DNA of 64,000 bases from JBFWNG01 sp050251195 (GCA_050251195.1 JBFWNG010000001.1:682001-746000); one strand, 5' to 3'; positions 9,228 to 19,122 are shown, counted from the first letter of the stretch. The notes: a model not told the origin generated them from the sequence alone. Program-made: numbers and translations.

Positions 9228-11642
9228 TCAGGAAACTTGTTTCCAACGCGTCGAAATGGAAGCGATCGTCGCGGACTTGGGACCGAGACGATGGTACAGC
9301 TGGCCGAAGTATTGCCCCAAGGAGTGAAGGAGTTGAGGGTGAAGCGGAAAGGACATCTCGAATTTCTTTTCGAGGAAAATCTTTCCGTCTAAGAATAGGC
9401 AGCACGTCTCGGCGTCCACTTGTTTCTCCACGAGGAACAAGCCAATGCCGTCGAGGAGATTCTTTATGATGTCCTGATCCATGGCGCTCAGATACTGGCT
9501 AACGTTAAAAAAGGCTTCGACGATTTTCTTCGTCACAATCTTTTGTTTTCGGGCGTTTTCGTCGGCTATAGCTGTCTGCACGAGTGCCAAAAGTCTACGA
9601 AGATCCTCATGGCTATATCGACTCGCATCGGTTGTTGCCAAAAAGAGCCAAGCCTCGTTAAACCTCGGGTTGTGCGTATCGAGACAAACCTCGAAGAGGC
9701 GCTCCACGTCTCTGATAGCGCGCTTGGAAGTGTTGGCGACGTGCATGAGTTGTCCGGGGTAACCGATTTGCATTACGGTTTCGTTGAAGCGGCGTTTGAG
9801 AAAAGCGGCGTTCTCTGGAGCAATCGAGAAGTTGGACGTGATTTTTTGTACGTGTTGAAAAACAGTCAAAACGGTTTGTAAAGCTGCGTCGCGCTCCTTA
9901 AATCCATAGTAGGAATACGCGCTTAGAGATCCAAGCACTTCGTTGACGTCTTCGATGTTTTGAATTTCTTCTATCTTGGCTTCGATGAAACGGAGGAAAT
10001 TCCTGCCGTCTACTGTGGGTTCGTAGTCTTTTAGGGAAGTTCGTATTTCATCAAGATTATAGTACTTTTGGATTCGTGGAATAAGTTCTTCGAACTTGAT
10101 CAGATAGATCGTAAGGTTGTGATTCCTCAGCGACACGTCCCATTCTTCAATGACGTTGGCCAAAAACGGCGCTTCGAGCTGCAGTCGTTCGCGAGCTTTT
10201 TCCCCGATCCAAATGAAGTTGCCGGTCCGGTTCTCCTTCTGCAGTTGCGCGAGGATATCGTTACGCGTTGAGAACTTCAGGTCGGCGGTGCTTACCTCGT
10301 AGCTGATGCGATCGTCTTTGCCAATGACATGCTCGTCAATCCAAACAAAATCAAAGTAGAACAACCATTCGAGCTTGGATTGGGATGCTTCAATTTCCTT
10401 GGGAGACACGAGTTTCCCCAGGTTTTCGTCGATAATGGGAAAGAGGCTCGCGAGGCGTTTCAGTTTTCTTTCGATCAGATGCGCTGCGTCTAAGTAGATG
10501 GCGCAGAAGAGCGACAATAGATCCACAGTCGTCCGTATGGAATTCTCAGGATCAAGCGTGCCGTGAATCTGGTTGCCTAGGGAATTGCATGAGAGAAGCT
10601 TGTTGCCCAAAATCGTTTGAATAGCGCGGTTGATCTCTTCGCGGCGGATGTGGCCTATGGTGGCCGTCAATTGCGACGACGTCTGGTCGTAGGGGTCGTG
10701 GTCGAGAATAAAGCTCGACGTGCGCATCCCCGTGCTTGCCGCCCAGGTCGAAGTTTCCTGTTTGTGTCTTATCAGAAATCGGCGCGCGTGTTCGGACGGA
10801 AGGCGCGACAACATCTCGCTCACAGTCTTATGTTCTTGCAGAGCGGCAAGCTGCATAATGCCGTAAGCGGTTATAGGCAGCCATGCGACGTCGAAGTTGC
10901 TAAGCGGCACTTGCGTGATGAGAGAGAAAGCGTTGGAATGGGAAATGGCGTGCCCGATAAAGAATACAATCAATGTCGCGGCGTTCAGTCCCGTGATCGT
11001 CAAAAACATCCAGTGGGTGGGAGCCTGGGATTCGGGCTTTTCGAACGCTTTATCTGACTTGTTGCGATTCACCCGCAAGATGGCGTGAAAAAACATCAGC
11101 ACAAAGGATAAGGAGAACGATCTAAGAAATCCAACGACGGTGAGGCTGTCCTTGACGTCGATAAGGTCTTGATAGAGTAGAGAAACAACCGCCCACGAAA
11201 TGATTAATGTCGGCGCAATCCATACAATAAAGGTCCCCTTCTTAGGGCCGCTTGATTCCCAGGCCACCATACTGGAGTAGTACGATAGCGTTAGGTTGGG
11301 GATGAGCGTAAGGGCGAAGCGCGTCGTCGGATTAATAGGACTGATGCTATCGATCACTTCAATCCCGAAGAGCATTCCCGAGAACAAGCATACCATGAAG
11401 CAATATTTCGAAAGCCCTTCATTCTCCCCGTAATAGGAAATAGCCGCATGAAAGCCGGCGCTGACGAGAACGAGCAGAGTGACGATGAGACAGATAAAGA
11501 CGTAAGGAGTTCCGAGGTAGGCGATTCTCGAAGCCTGCTCCACTTGGGTCATGCTCGCAACGATGACGCTCAGCAGACTGACGAGCGCGAGGATCGTCAT
11601 GATCTGGAGGGCCGTTCGATATTTTTTGAGCATGTTCTTCAT
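9228..11642 (-). CDS. Multi-pass (about 7-TM) membrane protein with long cytoplasmic region
   Basis: No named family recognised. The first 280 residues contain about seven hydrophobic helices (for example TILALVSLLSVIVASM, VFICLIVTLLVLVSAG, IVWIAPTLIISWAVVSLLY). The remaining 500 residues are soluble, alpha-helical and without kinase, receiver or GGDEF motifs. The ATG at 11642 lies 4 nt after the histidine kinase stop; a longer start at 11666 would overlap it. Tight coupling to the kinase suggests it is a membrane sensor or partner of that kinase. Confidence 0.6.
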   Translation of the reverse strand: MKNMLKKYRTALQIMTILALVSLLSVIVASMTQVEQASRIAYLGTPYVFICLIVTLLVLVSAGFHAAISYYGENEGLSKYCFMVCLFSGMLFGIEVIDSISPINPTTRFALTLIPNLTLSYYSSMVAWESSGPKKGTFIVWIAPTLIISWAVVSLLYQDLIDVKDSLTVVGFLRSFSLSFVLMFFHAILRVNRNKSDKAFEKPESQAPTHWMFLTITGLNAATLIVFFIGHAISHSNAFSLITQVPLSNFDVAWLPITAYGIMQLAALQEHKTVSEMLSRLPSEHARRFLIRHKQETSTWAASTGMRTSSFILDHDPYDQTSSQLTATIGHIRREEINRAIQTILGNKLLSCNSLGNQIHGTLDPENSIRTTVDLLSLFCAIYLDAAHLIERKLKRLASLFPIIDENLGKLVSPKEIEASQSKLEWLFYFDFVWIDEHVIGKDDRISYEVSTADLKFSTRNDILAQLQKENRTGNFIWIGEKARERLQLEAPFLANVIEEWDVSLRNHNLTIYLIKFEELIPRIQKYYNLDEIRTSLKDYEPTVDGRNFLRFIEAKIEEIQNIEDVNEVLGSLSAYSYYGFKERDAALQTVLTVFQHVQKITSNFSIAPENAAFLKRRFNETVMQIGYPGQLMHVANTSKRAIRDVERLFEVCLDTHNPRFNEAWLFLATTDASRYSHEDLRRLLALVQTAIADENARKQKIVTKKIVEAFFNVSQYLSAMDQDIIKNLLDGIGLFLVEKQVDAETCCLFLDGKIFLEKKFEMSFPLHPQLLHSLGQYFGQLYHRLGPKSATIASISTRWKQVS

Positions 11643-11646
11643 TGGG

Positions 11647-12786
11647 TCAACTTGCCTGCTTCTCAAAGTGTGATTCCATTACGGGAATATTGACGGTGAA
11701 TGTCGTGCCCTTGTTAGGTTGACTTTGCACGTCGATGGATCCCCCGAGTTCCTGAATAATGCCGTGACAGATCGAAAGCCCCAAGCCGGTGCCTTCACCC
11801 GGTCCTTTGGTGGTATAGAACGGATCAAAGATCTTTTTGAGATGAGATTTTGGAATTCCAACCCCCGAGTCGGCGATTTTAAAAAGCCCAAACCAAGTCC
11901 CTTGCCGTTGAACGCGGGAACTCTCAAGTGTGAGCGTGCCTCCGCTCGGCATAGCTTGATACGCGTTTTGGACAAGATTCAAAAACAGTTGAATAAGCTT
12001 GTTTCGATTGGCCTTTGCCCAAAGAGGCACGTCCGACCAGCGCTCGTTGATAACCACTTCCGACGATCGGTGGCCAACTTTGGCGAATTTGAGGGCCGAC
12101 AGGATCGTCTCGGCGACGTCCACGTCCTCATTTTGCGCTTGAGGCGTCGTGGTAGGCTGGCTGCGCGCAAAGTCGAGAAGGCTCTCTACGATTTGCTTGC
12201 ACCGTTGGGTTGCGTTTTCAATTTCGACAACGTCCTGGTAGTGCGAAGAATTCTTATCGAGCTCGCGCAGCAACATTTGCGAAAAGATAAGGATTCCGCC
12301 GAGCGGGTTATTGATTTCGTGGGCAATACCGCCCGCTAACAATCCTATAGAGGCGAGTTTTTCAGACTGCAGTAATTTATCTTGCATTTGTTTCGCTTCG
12401 GTTCTGTCGCGATAGACTTGCACCGTACCTTCGACTTCGCCGTCGCGGTTGAAAATGGGCTGAGAGGTCACTTCGACGTAGCGGTCGTTACGGATATTCT
12501 CGAGGACGTAGGTTTGAGGCTTCTTGCTCGTCCACGCTTCTTTCATCTTGCAGCCTGGGCACGGAGTTTTCCTGCCGGCAAACACCTTATAGCAAGTCTT
12601 GCCAATAACCTTGGGGACATCGTCCTCTTTGACAAGTTTCGCGAGCGCCTTATTGGCCTTTGAGATTTTGTAATCGTTGTCGACGATGACGAGCGGATCG
12701 ATCAGTGCATCCACTGTTTCCATCCATCGACGTTTGAGATCTTCAACAAAGCGAATCGTTGAATCTGCGTCAGCTTTCTTTTGCAT
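11647..12786 (-). CDS. PAS-domain sensor histidine kinase, soluble
   Basis: A 379-residue cytoplasmic kinase. The PAS domain spans about 20-130 and carries cysteines at 65, 76 and 79 (CYKVF...PCPGC), a pattern that could bind a metal or sense redox. The DHp helix contains GGIAHEINNPL with the phospho-accepting His156. The ATPase part has all boxes: NLVQNAYQAM (N), DSGVGIP (G1), FDPFYTTKG (F) and GTGLGLSI (G2). There is no receiver domain and no response regulator next door. It heads an operon with the 7-TM protein and a secreted protein. Its ribosome-binding site lies inside a hairpin (see 12787-12819). Confidence 0.85.
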   Translation of the reverse strand: MQKKADADSTIRFVEDLKRRWMETVDALIDPLVIVDNDYKISKANKALAKLVKEDDVPKVIGKTCYKVFAGRKTPCPGCKMKEAWTSKKPQTYVLENIRNDRYVEVTSQPIFNRDGEVEGTVQVYRDRTEAKQMQDKLLQSEKLASIGLLAGGIAHEINNPLGGILIFSQMLLRELDKNSSHYQDVVEIENATQRCKQIVESLLDFARSQPTTTPQAQNEDVDVAETILSALKFAKVGHRSSEVVINERWSDVPLWAKANRNKLIQLFLNLVQNAYQAMPSGGTLTLESSRVQRQGTWFGLFKIADSGVGIPKSHLKKIFDPFYTTKGPGEGTGLGLSICHGIIQELGGSIDVQSQPNKGTTFTVNIPVMESHFEKQAS

Positions 12787-12819
12787 AAAAAATGCCCTGT
12801 GTCGGAATATTACACAGGG
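12787..12819 (-). promoter_or_regulatory. Hairpin holding the ribosome-binding site of the histidine kinase
   Basis: On the minus strand CCCTGTGT pairs perfectly with ACACAGGG around a 9-base loop, followed by CATTTTTT and then the kinase ATG. The AGGG of the 3' arm is the only Shine-Dalgarno candidate, 8 nt from the ATG. The hairpin could act as a terminator/attenuator or mask translation. Confidence 0.5.
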
Positions 12820-12860
12820 ATTTATCGGAGTTTACGGAGTTGTATTGAGGGCGATACTAG

Positions 12861-12905
12861 GAAAAAATTGATCCCTCCTGATGACGTCGAGCGCTCAGGA
12901 GGGAT
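12861..12905 (-). terminator. Rho-independent terminator after lon
   Basis: Perfect 11-bp stem ATCCCTCCTGA/TCAGGAGGGAT with a 13-base loop, followed on the minus strand by CAATTTTTT. It starts 5 nt beyond the lon stop. Confidence 0.9.
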
Positions 12906-12909
12906 GCCG

Positions 12910-15450
12910 TTAGTGCGGCATCGCCAATTGCGGCTGATTCGCGGTCATTTCCGTGACTTTTTTGAGTTTCTCAAAAAGCTCGTCGGGTTGGTAGCTTTCC
13001 TCACCTTCGACGTGTGATTTCCAAACCAGAGCGTTGAGAAGGACATTGTCCATGTGGGAAACAGGAACAATTTCGAGATCCTTTGAGATATTTTTGGGTA
13101 TGTCGCGCAAATCTTTCTCGTTTTCGATAGGAATTATGATTTTCTTAATTCCGCCTCTGTGCGCCGCAAGGATTTTTTCCTTAAGGCCGCCAATCGGCAA
13201 CACGCGCCCGCGGAGGGTTATCTCTCCGGTCATCGCAACGTCTTTGCTGACAGGTCGGTTGGTCAAGGCGCTGGTAAGCGCTGTTGCCATACAGGTCCCC
13301 GCGCTGGGTCCGTCTTTGGGAATAGCACCTTCCGGAACGTGGATGTGAATATCCACTTTGGTGTAGAAGTCGTCGCCGATACCCAGGAACTTCGCGCGCG
13401 AGCGAACATAGCTCAGAGCGGCTTGTGCTGATTCCTGCATCACTTCGCCGAGTTTGCCGGTAAGAGTAAGCTTTCCGCTGCCCGGTAGTACAGTGACCTC
13501 TGTGGTGAGAAGATCGCCGCCAACTTGGGTCCAGGCAAGACCGGTGCACATGCCCACTTCGTGGGTAAGATTCTGCAAGCCGAAACGATGTTTTCGCGGC
13601 CCTAAGCATTTGTGAATTGTCTTGATGCCGACTTTTTCGGAGATGTTGAGGCTCTTAAGTATTTCTTTAGGTGTAGCCTTCTCTTGTTTCGGCGAGGACG
13701 GATCGCTGTCGGACTTCGCTTTGAGATCCTTGTCCTTGACGTACTTCTCCATGTATTTCTTGGCAAGCTTCCGACACACGGAAGCCACTTCTCTTTCCAA
13801 GCCCCGCACTCCAGCTTCTCTCGTGTAGTAGCGAATAAGCTCGCGGACAGAAGCGGACTGAAATTCCACGTCCTGATCCTTCAGGCCGTTCTCTAACAAT
13901 TGCTTAGGCACTAAATACTGCATCGCAATGGCGAGTTTCTCTTCTTCGGTGTATCCGGCGAGGCGGATAATTTCCATACGGTCAAGAAGAGGCGCAGGTA
14001 TGGTGTCCAAAGAGTTGGCCGTTGCAAGGAATAGGACTTTCGACAAGTCGAAGTCGAGGTCGAGGTAATGATCGTTGAATGTATGGTTCTGCTCTGGATC
14101 GAGAACCTCGAGAAGAGCAGCCGAGGGATCGCCGCGGAAGTCATTGCTTATCTTGTCGACCTCGTCCAAAAGGATAAGGGGATTTGCCGTGCCAGCCTTT
14201 CGGACCGCCTGGACGATCTTACCCGGCATGGATCCGATGTAAGTTCTTCTATGACCGCGGACTTCCGCCTCGTCGCGCACGCCGCCCAGAGAGAGACGGA
14301 CAAACTTGCGACCTGTCGCGGTGGCAATACTTCGCGCGAGCGAAGTTTTTCCAACCCCGGGAGGGCCCACGAGACAAAGGATCGGGCCTTTCATGCTTTC
14401 CACTAGCGCGCCGACCGACAGATACTCCAGCACGCGTTCCTTGACCTTTTCCAAGCCGTAGTGATCATGGTTCAAGGTATCTTTTGCAAAGTGTATGTCA
14501 CGAATTTCCTCCGAGTATTCACCCCAAGGAAGAGACAGCACAACGTCAATGTAGTTTCGCACAACCGTGGCTTCAGCTGACATCGGCGACATCAGTTTGA
14601 GCTTCTTGAGTTCTTTGTTGATCTTAGTGCGGGCTTCTTCGGAAAGCTTTTTCGCTTTAGCGAGATCCTCGAGCTCTTGAACTTCAGCTCTGCCGTCGTC
14701 CTTATCTCCCAATTCGCGCTGAATCGCTTGCATCTGCTCGTTGAGGTAATACTCTTTCTGAGTCTTCTCCATTTGCCGCTTCACGCGAGCGCGGATCTTC
14801 TTCTCAACGCGCATGATTTCGATTTCTGATTGGATGAAACCGTAAAGCGTTTCCAGACGTTTTATAGGATTGGTTTCTTCGAGAAGCTTTTGTTTGTCAT
14901 TCAGCTTCAAGTTGCTCAGGTGAGCAACAAGCGTATCCGCTAATTTCGACTCTTCCTCGATTGCAGCAATGGTGAGAAGCATTTCCGGAGGAATGCGCTT
15001 ATTCAGTCGCACATAATTGTCAAACGCCATCTTAACGGTTCGGACAAGGGCTTCTTTCTCAACATCGTCGATGGCTTCTTCGTCGAGTTCTTCCGCTTCG
15101 ACAAAGAAGTATTCGTCGGCTTGAAGATACTCGAGAATTCGCGCGCGCTTTTGGCCCTCGACAAGAACTTTGACCGTTCCGTCGGGGAGCTTCAGCAATT
15201 GTAAGATATTTGAAATTGTTCCGACGGTGTAAATGTCGTCGGACGAAGGTTCGTTTGTTTTCGCTTTTATCTGCGCGGCGAGAAGAATTTTCTTGTTGGA
15301 CGCCATGGCCTGTTCGAGAGCGTGAATCGATTTCTCACGTCCTACGAACAAAGGAACGACCGTCGATGGAAAAACAAGGATATCTCTTAACGGCAAAAGC
15401 GGTATCTCGACGACTTTTGCACCGTCTATTTTCTTTGTGGCATCACCCAT
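12910..15450 (-). CDS. lon: ATP-dependent protease Lon (La)
   Basis: Cytoplasmic AAA+ serine protease that unfolds and degrades damaged and regulatory proteins. The 846 residues show the full LonA layout: an N-terminal substrate domain (PLLPLRDILVFP at the start), a coiled-coil middle, an AAA+ module with Walker A GPPGVGKT and Walker B ILLDEVDK, then the protease domain. The catalytic dyad is Ser716 in KDGPSAGT and Lys757 in GGLKEKILAA. A lysine/serine-rich insertion (about 590-610) sits between the AAA+ and protease parts. It lies downstream of clpX and ends at a strong terminator. Confidence 0.97.
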   Translation of the reverse strand: MGDATKKIDGAKVVEIPLLPLRDILVFPSTVVPLFVGREKSIHALEQAMASNKKILLAAQIKAKTNEPSSDDIYTVGTISNILQLLKLPDGTVKVLVEGQKRARILEYLQADEYFFVEAEELDEEAIDDVEKEALVRTVKMAFDNYVRLNKRIPPEMLLTIAAIEEESKLADTLVAHLSNLKLNDKQKLLEETNPIKRLETLYGFIQSEIEIMRVEKKIRARVKRQMEKTQKEYYLNEQMQAIQRELGDKDDGRAEVQELEDLAKAKKLSEEARTKINKELKKLKLMSPMSAEATVVRNYIDVVLSLPWGEYSEEIRDIHFAKDTLNHDHYGLEKVKERVLEYLSVGALVESMKGPILCLVGPPGVGKTSLARSIATATGRKFVRLSLGGVRDEAEVRGHRRTYIGSMPGKIVQAVRKAGTANPLILLDEVDKISNDFRGDPSAALLEVLDPEQNHTFNDHYLDLDFDLSKVLFLATANSLDTIPAPLLDRMEIIRLAGYTEEEKLAIAMQYLVPKQLLENGLKDQDVEFQSASVRELIRYYTREAGVRGLEREVASVCRKLAKKYMEKYVKDKDLKAKSDSDPSSPKQEKATPKEILKSLNISEKVGIKTIHKCLGPRKHRFGLQNLTHEVGMCTGLAWTQVGGDLLTTEVTVLPGSGKLTLTGKLGEVMQESAQAALSYVRSRAKFLGIGDDFYTKVDIHIHVPEGAIPKDGPSAGTCMATALTSALTNRPVSKDVAMTGEITLRGRVLPIGGLKEKILAAHRGGIKKIIIPIENEKDLRDIPKNISKDLEIVPVSHMDNVLLNALVWKSHVEGEESYQPDELFEKLKKVTEMTANQPQLAMPH

Positions 15451-15581
15451 ATAAATGCTCTCCTTGCCACTCTGTCGGCAAAAAATATAATGGTTTCTGC
15501 TTATTGCTCTTTATCTATTTTAGCGCAACAATGCAAGGGAGGATAGAGTTATTTGAAAGGTACAGAACCGGCATTTAAAAA

Positions 15582-16877
15582 TTATTTTGCCGGCCCCGTT
15601 CCGAAATCGCGCTTGCTTTCAGCCGCGTTTTTCTGTCGAAGAATTTCTTCTTCCGTGCGGTAGACCAAAATCGGTGGAGAGTTGTTCAGGATGCTCTCTT
15701 CCGTGATAACCACTTCCTTGATCGAAGTCTCACTTGGGATCTCGTACATAATATCGAGCATGGACTCTTCTAAGATCGCCCTTAAGCCCCGAGCTCCGGT
15801 CTTACGCTTGATAGCTTCTTTAACGACCGCGCGAAGCGCCCCGTCCGTAAACTTAAGCTCAACATTTTCGAAATCGAACAGCTTTTGAAACTGTTTAACA
15901 ATCGCATTCTTAGGCTTGGTCAAGATTTCGATCATCGCCTCTTCTGTCAGTGCGGATAAGGTACAAATCACGGGGAGACGTCCGATGAACTCGGGGATAA
16001 GACCGAATTTCGAAAGGTCCGCTGTCGTGCACTTGTGAAGAAGCTCGGTCACGTTTCTATTTTTCTTAGACTTGATGTCGGCGCCAAAGCCGAGGGCTTG
16101 GGTTTCGACCCGTTGTGCGATGATATCTTCAAGACCTGCGAAAGCGCCGCCGCAGATAAAGAGGATATTGGTCGTATCGACTTGGAGAAACTCTTGCTGC
16201 GGATGCTTTCTTCCGCCGCGAGGTGGAACGTTAGCGATAGTTCCCTCGATAATTTTCAAAAGAGCTTGCTGCACGCCTTCGCCAGATACGTCGCGTGTGA
16301 TAGATGGGTTGTCGCCTTTGCGCGCAATCTTATCGATTTCGTCAATATAAGCGATGCCGCGTTGCGCCAATTCCACGTCGTAGTCAGCGTTTTGAAGCAA
16401 GTTGAGAATGATGTTTTCAACGTCTTCGCCCACGTAGCCGGCTTCGGTGAGGTTGGTCGCGTCGGAAATGGTAAACGGAACGTTCAAAATGCGCGCAAGA
16501 GTCTGAGCGAGAAGGGTTTTACCGCTACCCGTCGGTCCGACGAGGAGGATATTGGACTTTTGCAGTTCGACTTCGTCCGAAGTCCCTTTGGAATCAATAC
16601 GCTTATAGTGATTGTGCACCGCTACGGAAAGAGTCTTTTTGGCGCGCTCTTGTCCGATAATGTACTCGTCGAGGATTTTCGTAATATCCTTCGGATTGGG
16701 AATTTTCCCCGTCGTGTTGACGAGCTCTTCTTTTTCAACTTCCTCGGCGATAATGTCGTTGCAAAGCTGAATGCACTCGTCACAGATATAAACGTTCGGG
16801 CCGGCGATAAGTTTCTTAACTTCCTTTTGTCCTTTGCCACAAAAGCTGCAGTGAAGACCGCTATCCTTATTTGCCAT
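15582..16877 (-). CDS. clpX: ATP-dependent Clp protease ATP-binding subunit ClpX
   Basis: Unfoldase ring that feeds tagged proteins to ClpP. The N-terminal zinc-binding domain has Cys10, Cys13, Cys32 and Cys35. The AAA+ domain has Walker A GPTGSGKT (114-121), Walker B AYIDEIDKI, and the IGF-type ClpP-docking loop region (ALGFGADI). The length of 431 residues is normal. The ATG has GGAGCG six bases upstream. It follows clpP by 37 nt, so clpP and clpX are probably co-transcribed, the usual bacterial arrangement with tig upstream. Confidence 0.97.
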   Translation of the reverse strand: MANKDSGLHCSFCGKGQKEVKKLIAGPNVYICDECIQLCNDIIAEEVEKEELVNTTGKIPNPKDITKILDEYIIGQERAKKTLSVAVHNHYKRIDSKGTSDEVELQKSNILLVGPTGSGKTLLAQTLARILNVPFTISDATNLTEAGYVGEDVENIILNLLQNADYDVELAQRGIAYIDEIDKIARKGDNPSITRDVSGEGVQQALLKIIEGTIANVPPRGGRKHPQQEFLQVDTTNILFICGGAFAGLEDIIAQRVETQALGFGADIKSKKNRNVTELLHKCTTADLSKFGLIPEFIGRLPVICTLSALTEEAMIEILTKPKNAIVKQFQKLFDFENVELKFTDGALRAVVKEAIKRKTGARGLRAILEESMLDIMYEIPSETSIKEVVITEESILNNSPPILVYRTEEEILRQKNAAESKRDFGTGPAK

Positions 16878-16914
16878 ATATCGCTCCGTTCCTATCGATG
16901 GTTCTTATTCCGAT

Positions 16915-17523
16915 TCATCTCTTGTTGTCATCATTGTTTTTCACCTGAGGACGAATTACTTCGTCAATCAGGCCGTATTCCAATGCGTCGTCTGCCGACA
17001 TAAACTTATCTCGGTCGATATCTTTCAAAATTCTTTGCAGAGGTTGATTTGTGTGTCGCGCGAGTATTTCCGCCATGCGATCTTTCAGTTTGAGAATCTC
17101 GCGAGCTTGAATTTCAATGTCCGTTGCTTGGCCACCAGCGCCGCCTAAGGGTTGATGTATCATAATTCTGGCGTTTGGCAAGCTTCTTCGTTTGCCCTTT
17201 GCGCCCGCCGCAAGGAGCCAAGCACCCATACTGGAGCACTGACCGATGCAGTAGGTCTGCACGTCGGGTCGAATAAGCTGCATGCAATCATAAATGGCAA
17301 GTCCTGCAGTGACCGATCCGCCGGGCGAATTGATATAAAAGTGGATGTCTTTGTCGGGATCAGAACCTTCAAGATAAAGCAATTGCGCCACGATAACGTT
17401 CGCGATTTCGTCGGTGACTGGAGAACCTAAAAGCACGATGCGATCGTTCATCAATCGGGAGTAGATGTCCCAGGATCGCTCGCCCCTATTCGTCTGCTCC
17501 ACTACAATCGGTACTAATGGCAT
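16915..17523 (-). CDS. clpP: ATP-dependent Clp protease proteolytic subunit ClpP
   Basis: Barrel-forming serine protease that degrades substrates delivered by ClpX. The catalytic triad is visible: Ser98 in GQCSSMGAW, His123 in RIMIHQPLGG and Asp172 in DIDRDKFMSADDA. The oxyanion-loop NSPGGSVTAG motif is intact. At 202 residues it is full length; the N-terminal MPLVPIVVEQTNRGERSWDIYSRL matches the family after short propeptide trimming. It is separated from tig by a terminator and a roughly 160-nt gap that probably holds its promoter. Confidence 0.97.
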   Translation of the reverse strand: MPLVPIVVEQTNRGERSWDIYSRLMNDRIVLLGSPVTDEIANVIVAQLLYLEGSDPDKDIHFYINSPGGSVTAGLAIYDCMQLIRPDVQTYCIGQCSSMGAWLLAAGAKGKRRSLPNARIMIHQPLGGAGGQATDIEIQAREILKLKDRMAEILARHTNQPLQRILKDIDRDKFMSADDALEYGLIDEVIRPQVKNNDDNKR

Positions 17524-17702
17524 ATTGTTTTTTTCCCTCTCCGCGATTCGGGATTTGCAACGTGCGAATCCCTACAAACCTCAACACCTATAAGTCCTTA
17601 GGATATTCTACAACGCGTTTGCTGACAAGTTCCATGTAAACTTGTTTTCGTCCATTATTGCTCTTTCTTTAGGAATCAATTGTTACGGAAGAGGTAAAAA
17701 TG

Positions 17703-17741
17703 AAAAGGACGTTCATACGCTTGAGGTTTGAACGTCCTTTT
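17703..17741 (-). terminator. Rho-independent terminator after tig
   Basis: Perfect 13-bp stem AAAAGGACGTTCA/TGAACGTCCTTTT with a 13-base loop, 18 nt past the tig stop. The stem ends in T's on both strands, so it could act in either direction. Confidence 0.88.
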
Positions 17742-17758
17742 AGCTAGGCTAAAGAAGA

Positions 17759-19027
17759 TTACGCTTTTATTTCAACTATTTTGCTTTGCTCAAGGATGAG
17801 GTTCATTGCCTTTGAAATAAGCAAGTTCTCCTTGGAATTGTTCCAAAACGATTTCTTGATTTTATTGTAATCCGGAGAGTTTTGATAATCCTTTAAAATC
17901 GTATTGAGGTTTTCTTCAACTTCCTTGTCAGAAACGTCAATTTTCTCGTTTTTTATGATTCCATGCAGAATCAAGGTGTTCTTGGCTCGAGTTTTCGCTT
18001 CGTCAAGGAATTGCTTCCGCACTTCCGGATTCTTCTTGAGCTCTTGTTTTCTTTTGTCGTCGTTTATTTTCAGTTCGTCGATCATGCCGTCAATAATGTT
18101 GTCAACGAGCGAAGGCGGTACTTCAAACGGGTTGAGATTGAGCATTTGTGTGAAAAAGTCATTCTCGAGTTGGTTCTGCTTTGCTTGGCTGGCCTCACGC
18201 TCGAGGGAGCTGCGGATATTTGTCTTCAGCGTTTCGAGGTTCTCGATATTGAGGTCTTTCGCAAATTCGTCGTCAAGCGTTGGTAGCGAGAATTCTTCGA
18301 GACGGGAGAGACTCACGTCAAATTTGTAAGATTTGCCGATCATTTCCTTATCGCGGAAATTGTCCGGGATTGTTACCTGTACAGATTTTGACTCGCCGGC
18401 TTTCATGCCTAAAACAGCTTTTTCGACGTCGGGGATGAGATAGCTTTCGCCAAGTTCGACGGGAACGGCGTTGAGTTTGAGGCTTTCCACTTCGTTGCCT
18501 TCGCTGTCAAAGACGTTGTATGAAACGGTCGCCAAGTGCCCTTTAGCGGCGGGTTTATCGCTAACTTCTATACGGCTCGCTTGTCGTTTCTGGAGAAACT
18601 TGAGCTGCTGTTCAATCTCTTTGTCCGAAATGTCTTGCGGCTGGCAAGTCAATGTGAGGCCCTTGTATCCTTGAACTTCGATAGCCGGCATGACATCGAT
18701 GACTGCTGAAAAAGTGTAGGCCTCGCCCTCTTTGGGAAGGGTTGAGGTCTCAAGCACAGGGTTGGCGATCGGGTTGAGCTTGTTCTCGCTGAGCGCCGGG
18801 AACAAACTGTTCTTGATCAAGTAATCGGCAACGTCGTAAGTGGCGTTTTCTCCGTAGAACTTCTTGATGATATTAAGCGGGGCTTTTCCCTGACGGAAAC
18901 CCTTCAAATTCGCTTTCCGCTGGATCTTTTTGAAAATTTCTCCAAAAGCCTTGTCGACTTCTGGGGCGTCGAGCTCTATTTTGACGCGTCTTTGGACTTG
19001 GTTGATTTCCTCAATACTCGATTTCAT
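17759..19027 (-). CDS. tig: Trigger factor, ribosome-associated chaperone
   Basis: Binds nascent chains at the ribosome exit and has peptidyl-prolyl isomerase activity. The N-terminal ribosome-binding domain contains the signature GFRQGKAPLNIIKKFYG (about 41-57, family GFRxGKxP). The FKBP-like domain follows (KGHLATVSYNVFDSEG, then GESKSVQVTIPDNF), then a long helical C-terminal arm. The length of 422 residues is normal. The ATG follows a GGGAG. Its placement upstream of clpP-clpX-lon is the common bacterial order. Confidence 0.95.
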   Translation of the reverse strand: MKSSIEEINQVQRRVKIELDAPEVDKAFGEIFKKIQRKANLKGFRQGKAPLNIIKKFYGENATYDVADYLIKNSLFPALSENKLNPIANPVLETSTLPKEGEAYTFSAVIDVMPAIEVQGYKGLTLTCQPQDISDKEIEQQLKFLQKRQASRIEVSDKPAAKGHLATVSYNVFDSEGNEVESLKLNAVPVELGESYLIPDVEKAVLGMKAGESKSVQVTIPDNFRDKEMIGKSYKFDVSLSRLEEFSLPTLDDEFAKDLNIENLETLKTNIRSSLEREASQAKQNQLENDFFTQMLNLNPFEVPPSLVDNIIDGMIDELKINDDKRKQELKKNPEVRKQFLDEAKTRAKNTLILHGIIKNEKIDVSDKEVEENLNTILKDYQNSPDYNKIKKSFWNNSKENLLISKAMNLILEQSKIVEIKA

Positions 19028-19122
19028 TATGGGACTCCCAGTGGGGCTATTTCGTATTTAAAAGCCCTGCATCCTGCTTTATTTCTGGGGAATTGTCAAC
19101 TTTGGATTAGAGAGGGGCGAGG

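Noticed and set aside
8566..9405. Long version of the secreted protein from 9405
   Set aside because: It overlaps the 7-TM gene by 178 nt and hides the signal peptide starting at 9207.
9228..11666. 7-TM protein starting at 11666
   Set aside because: It would overlap the kinase stop; the ATG at 11642 sits 4 nt after it.
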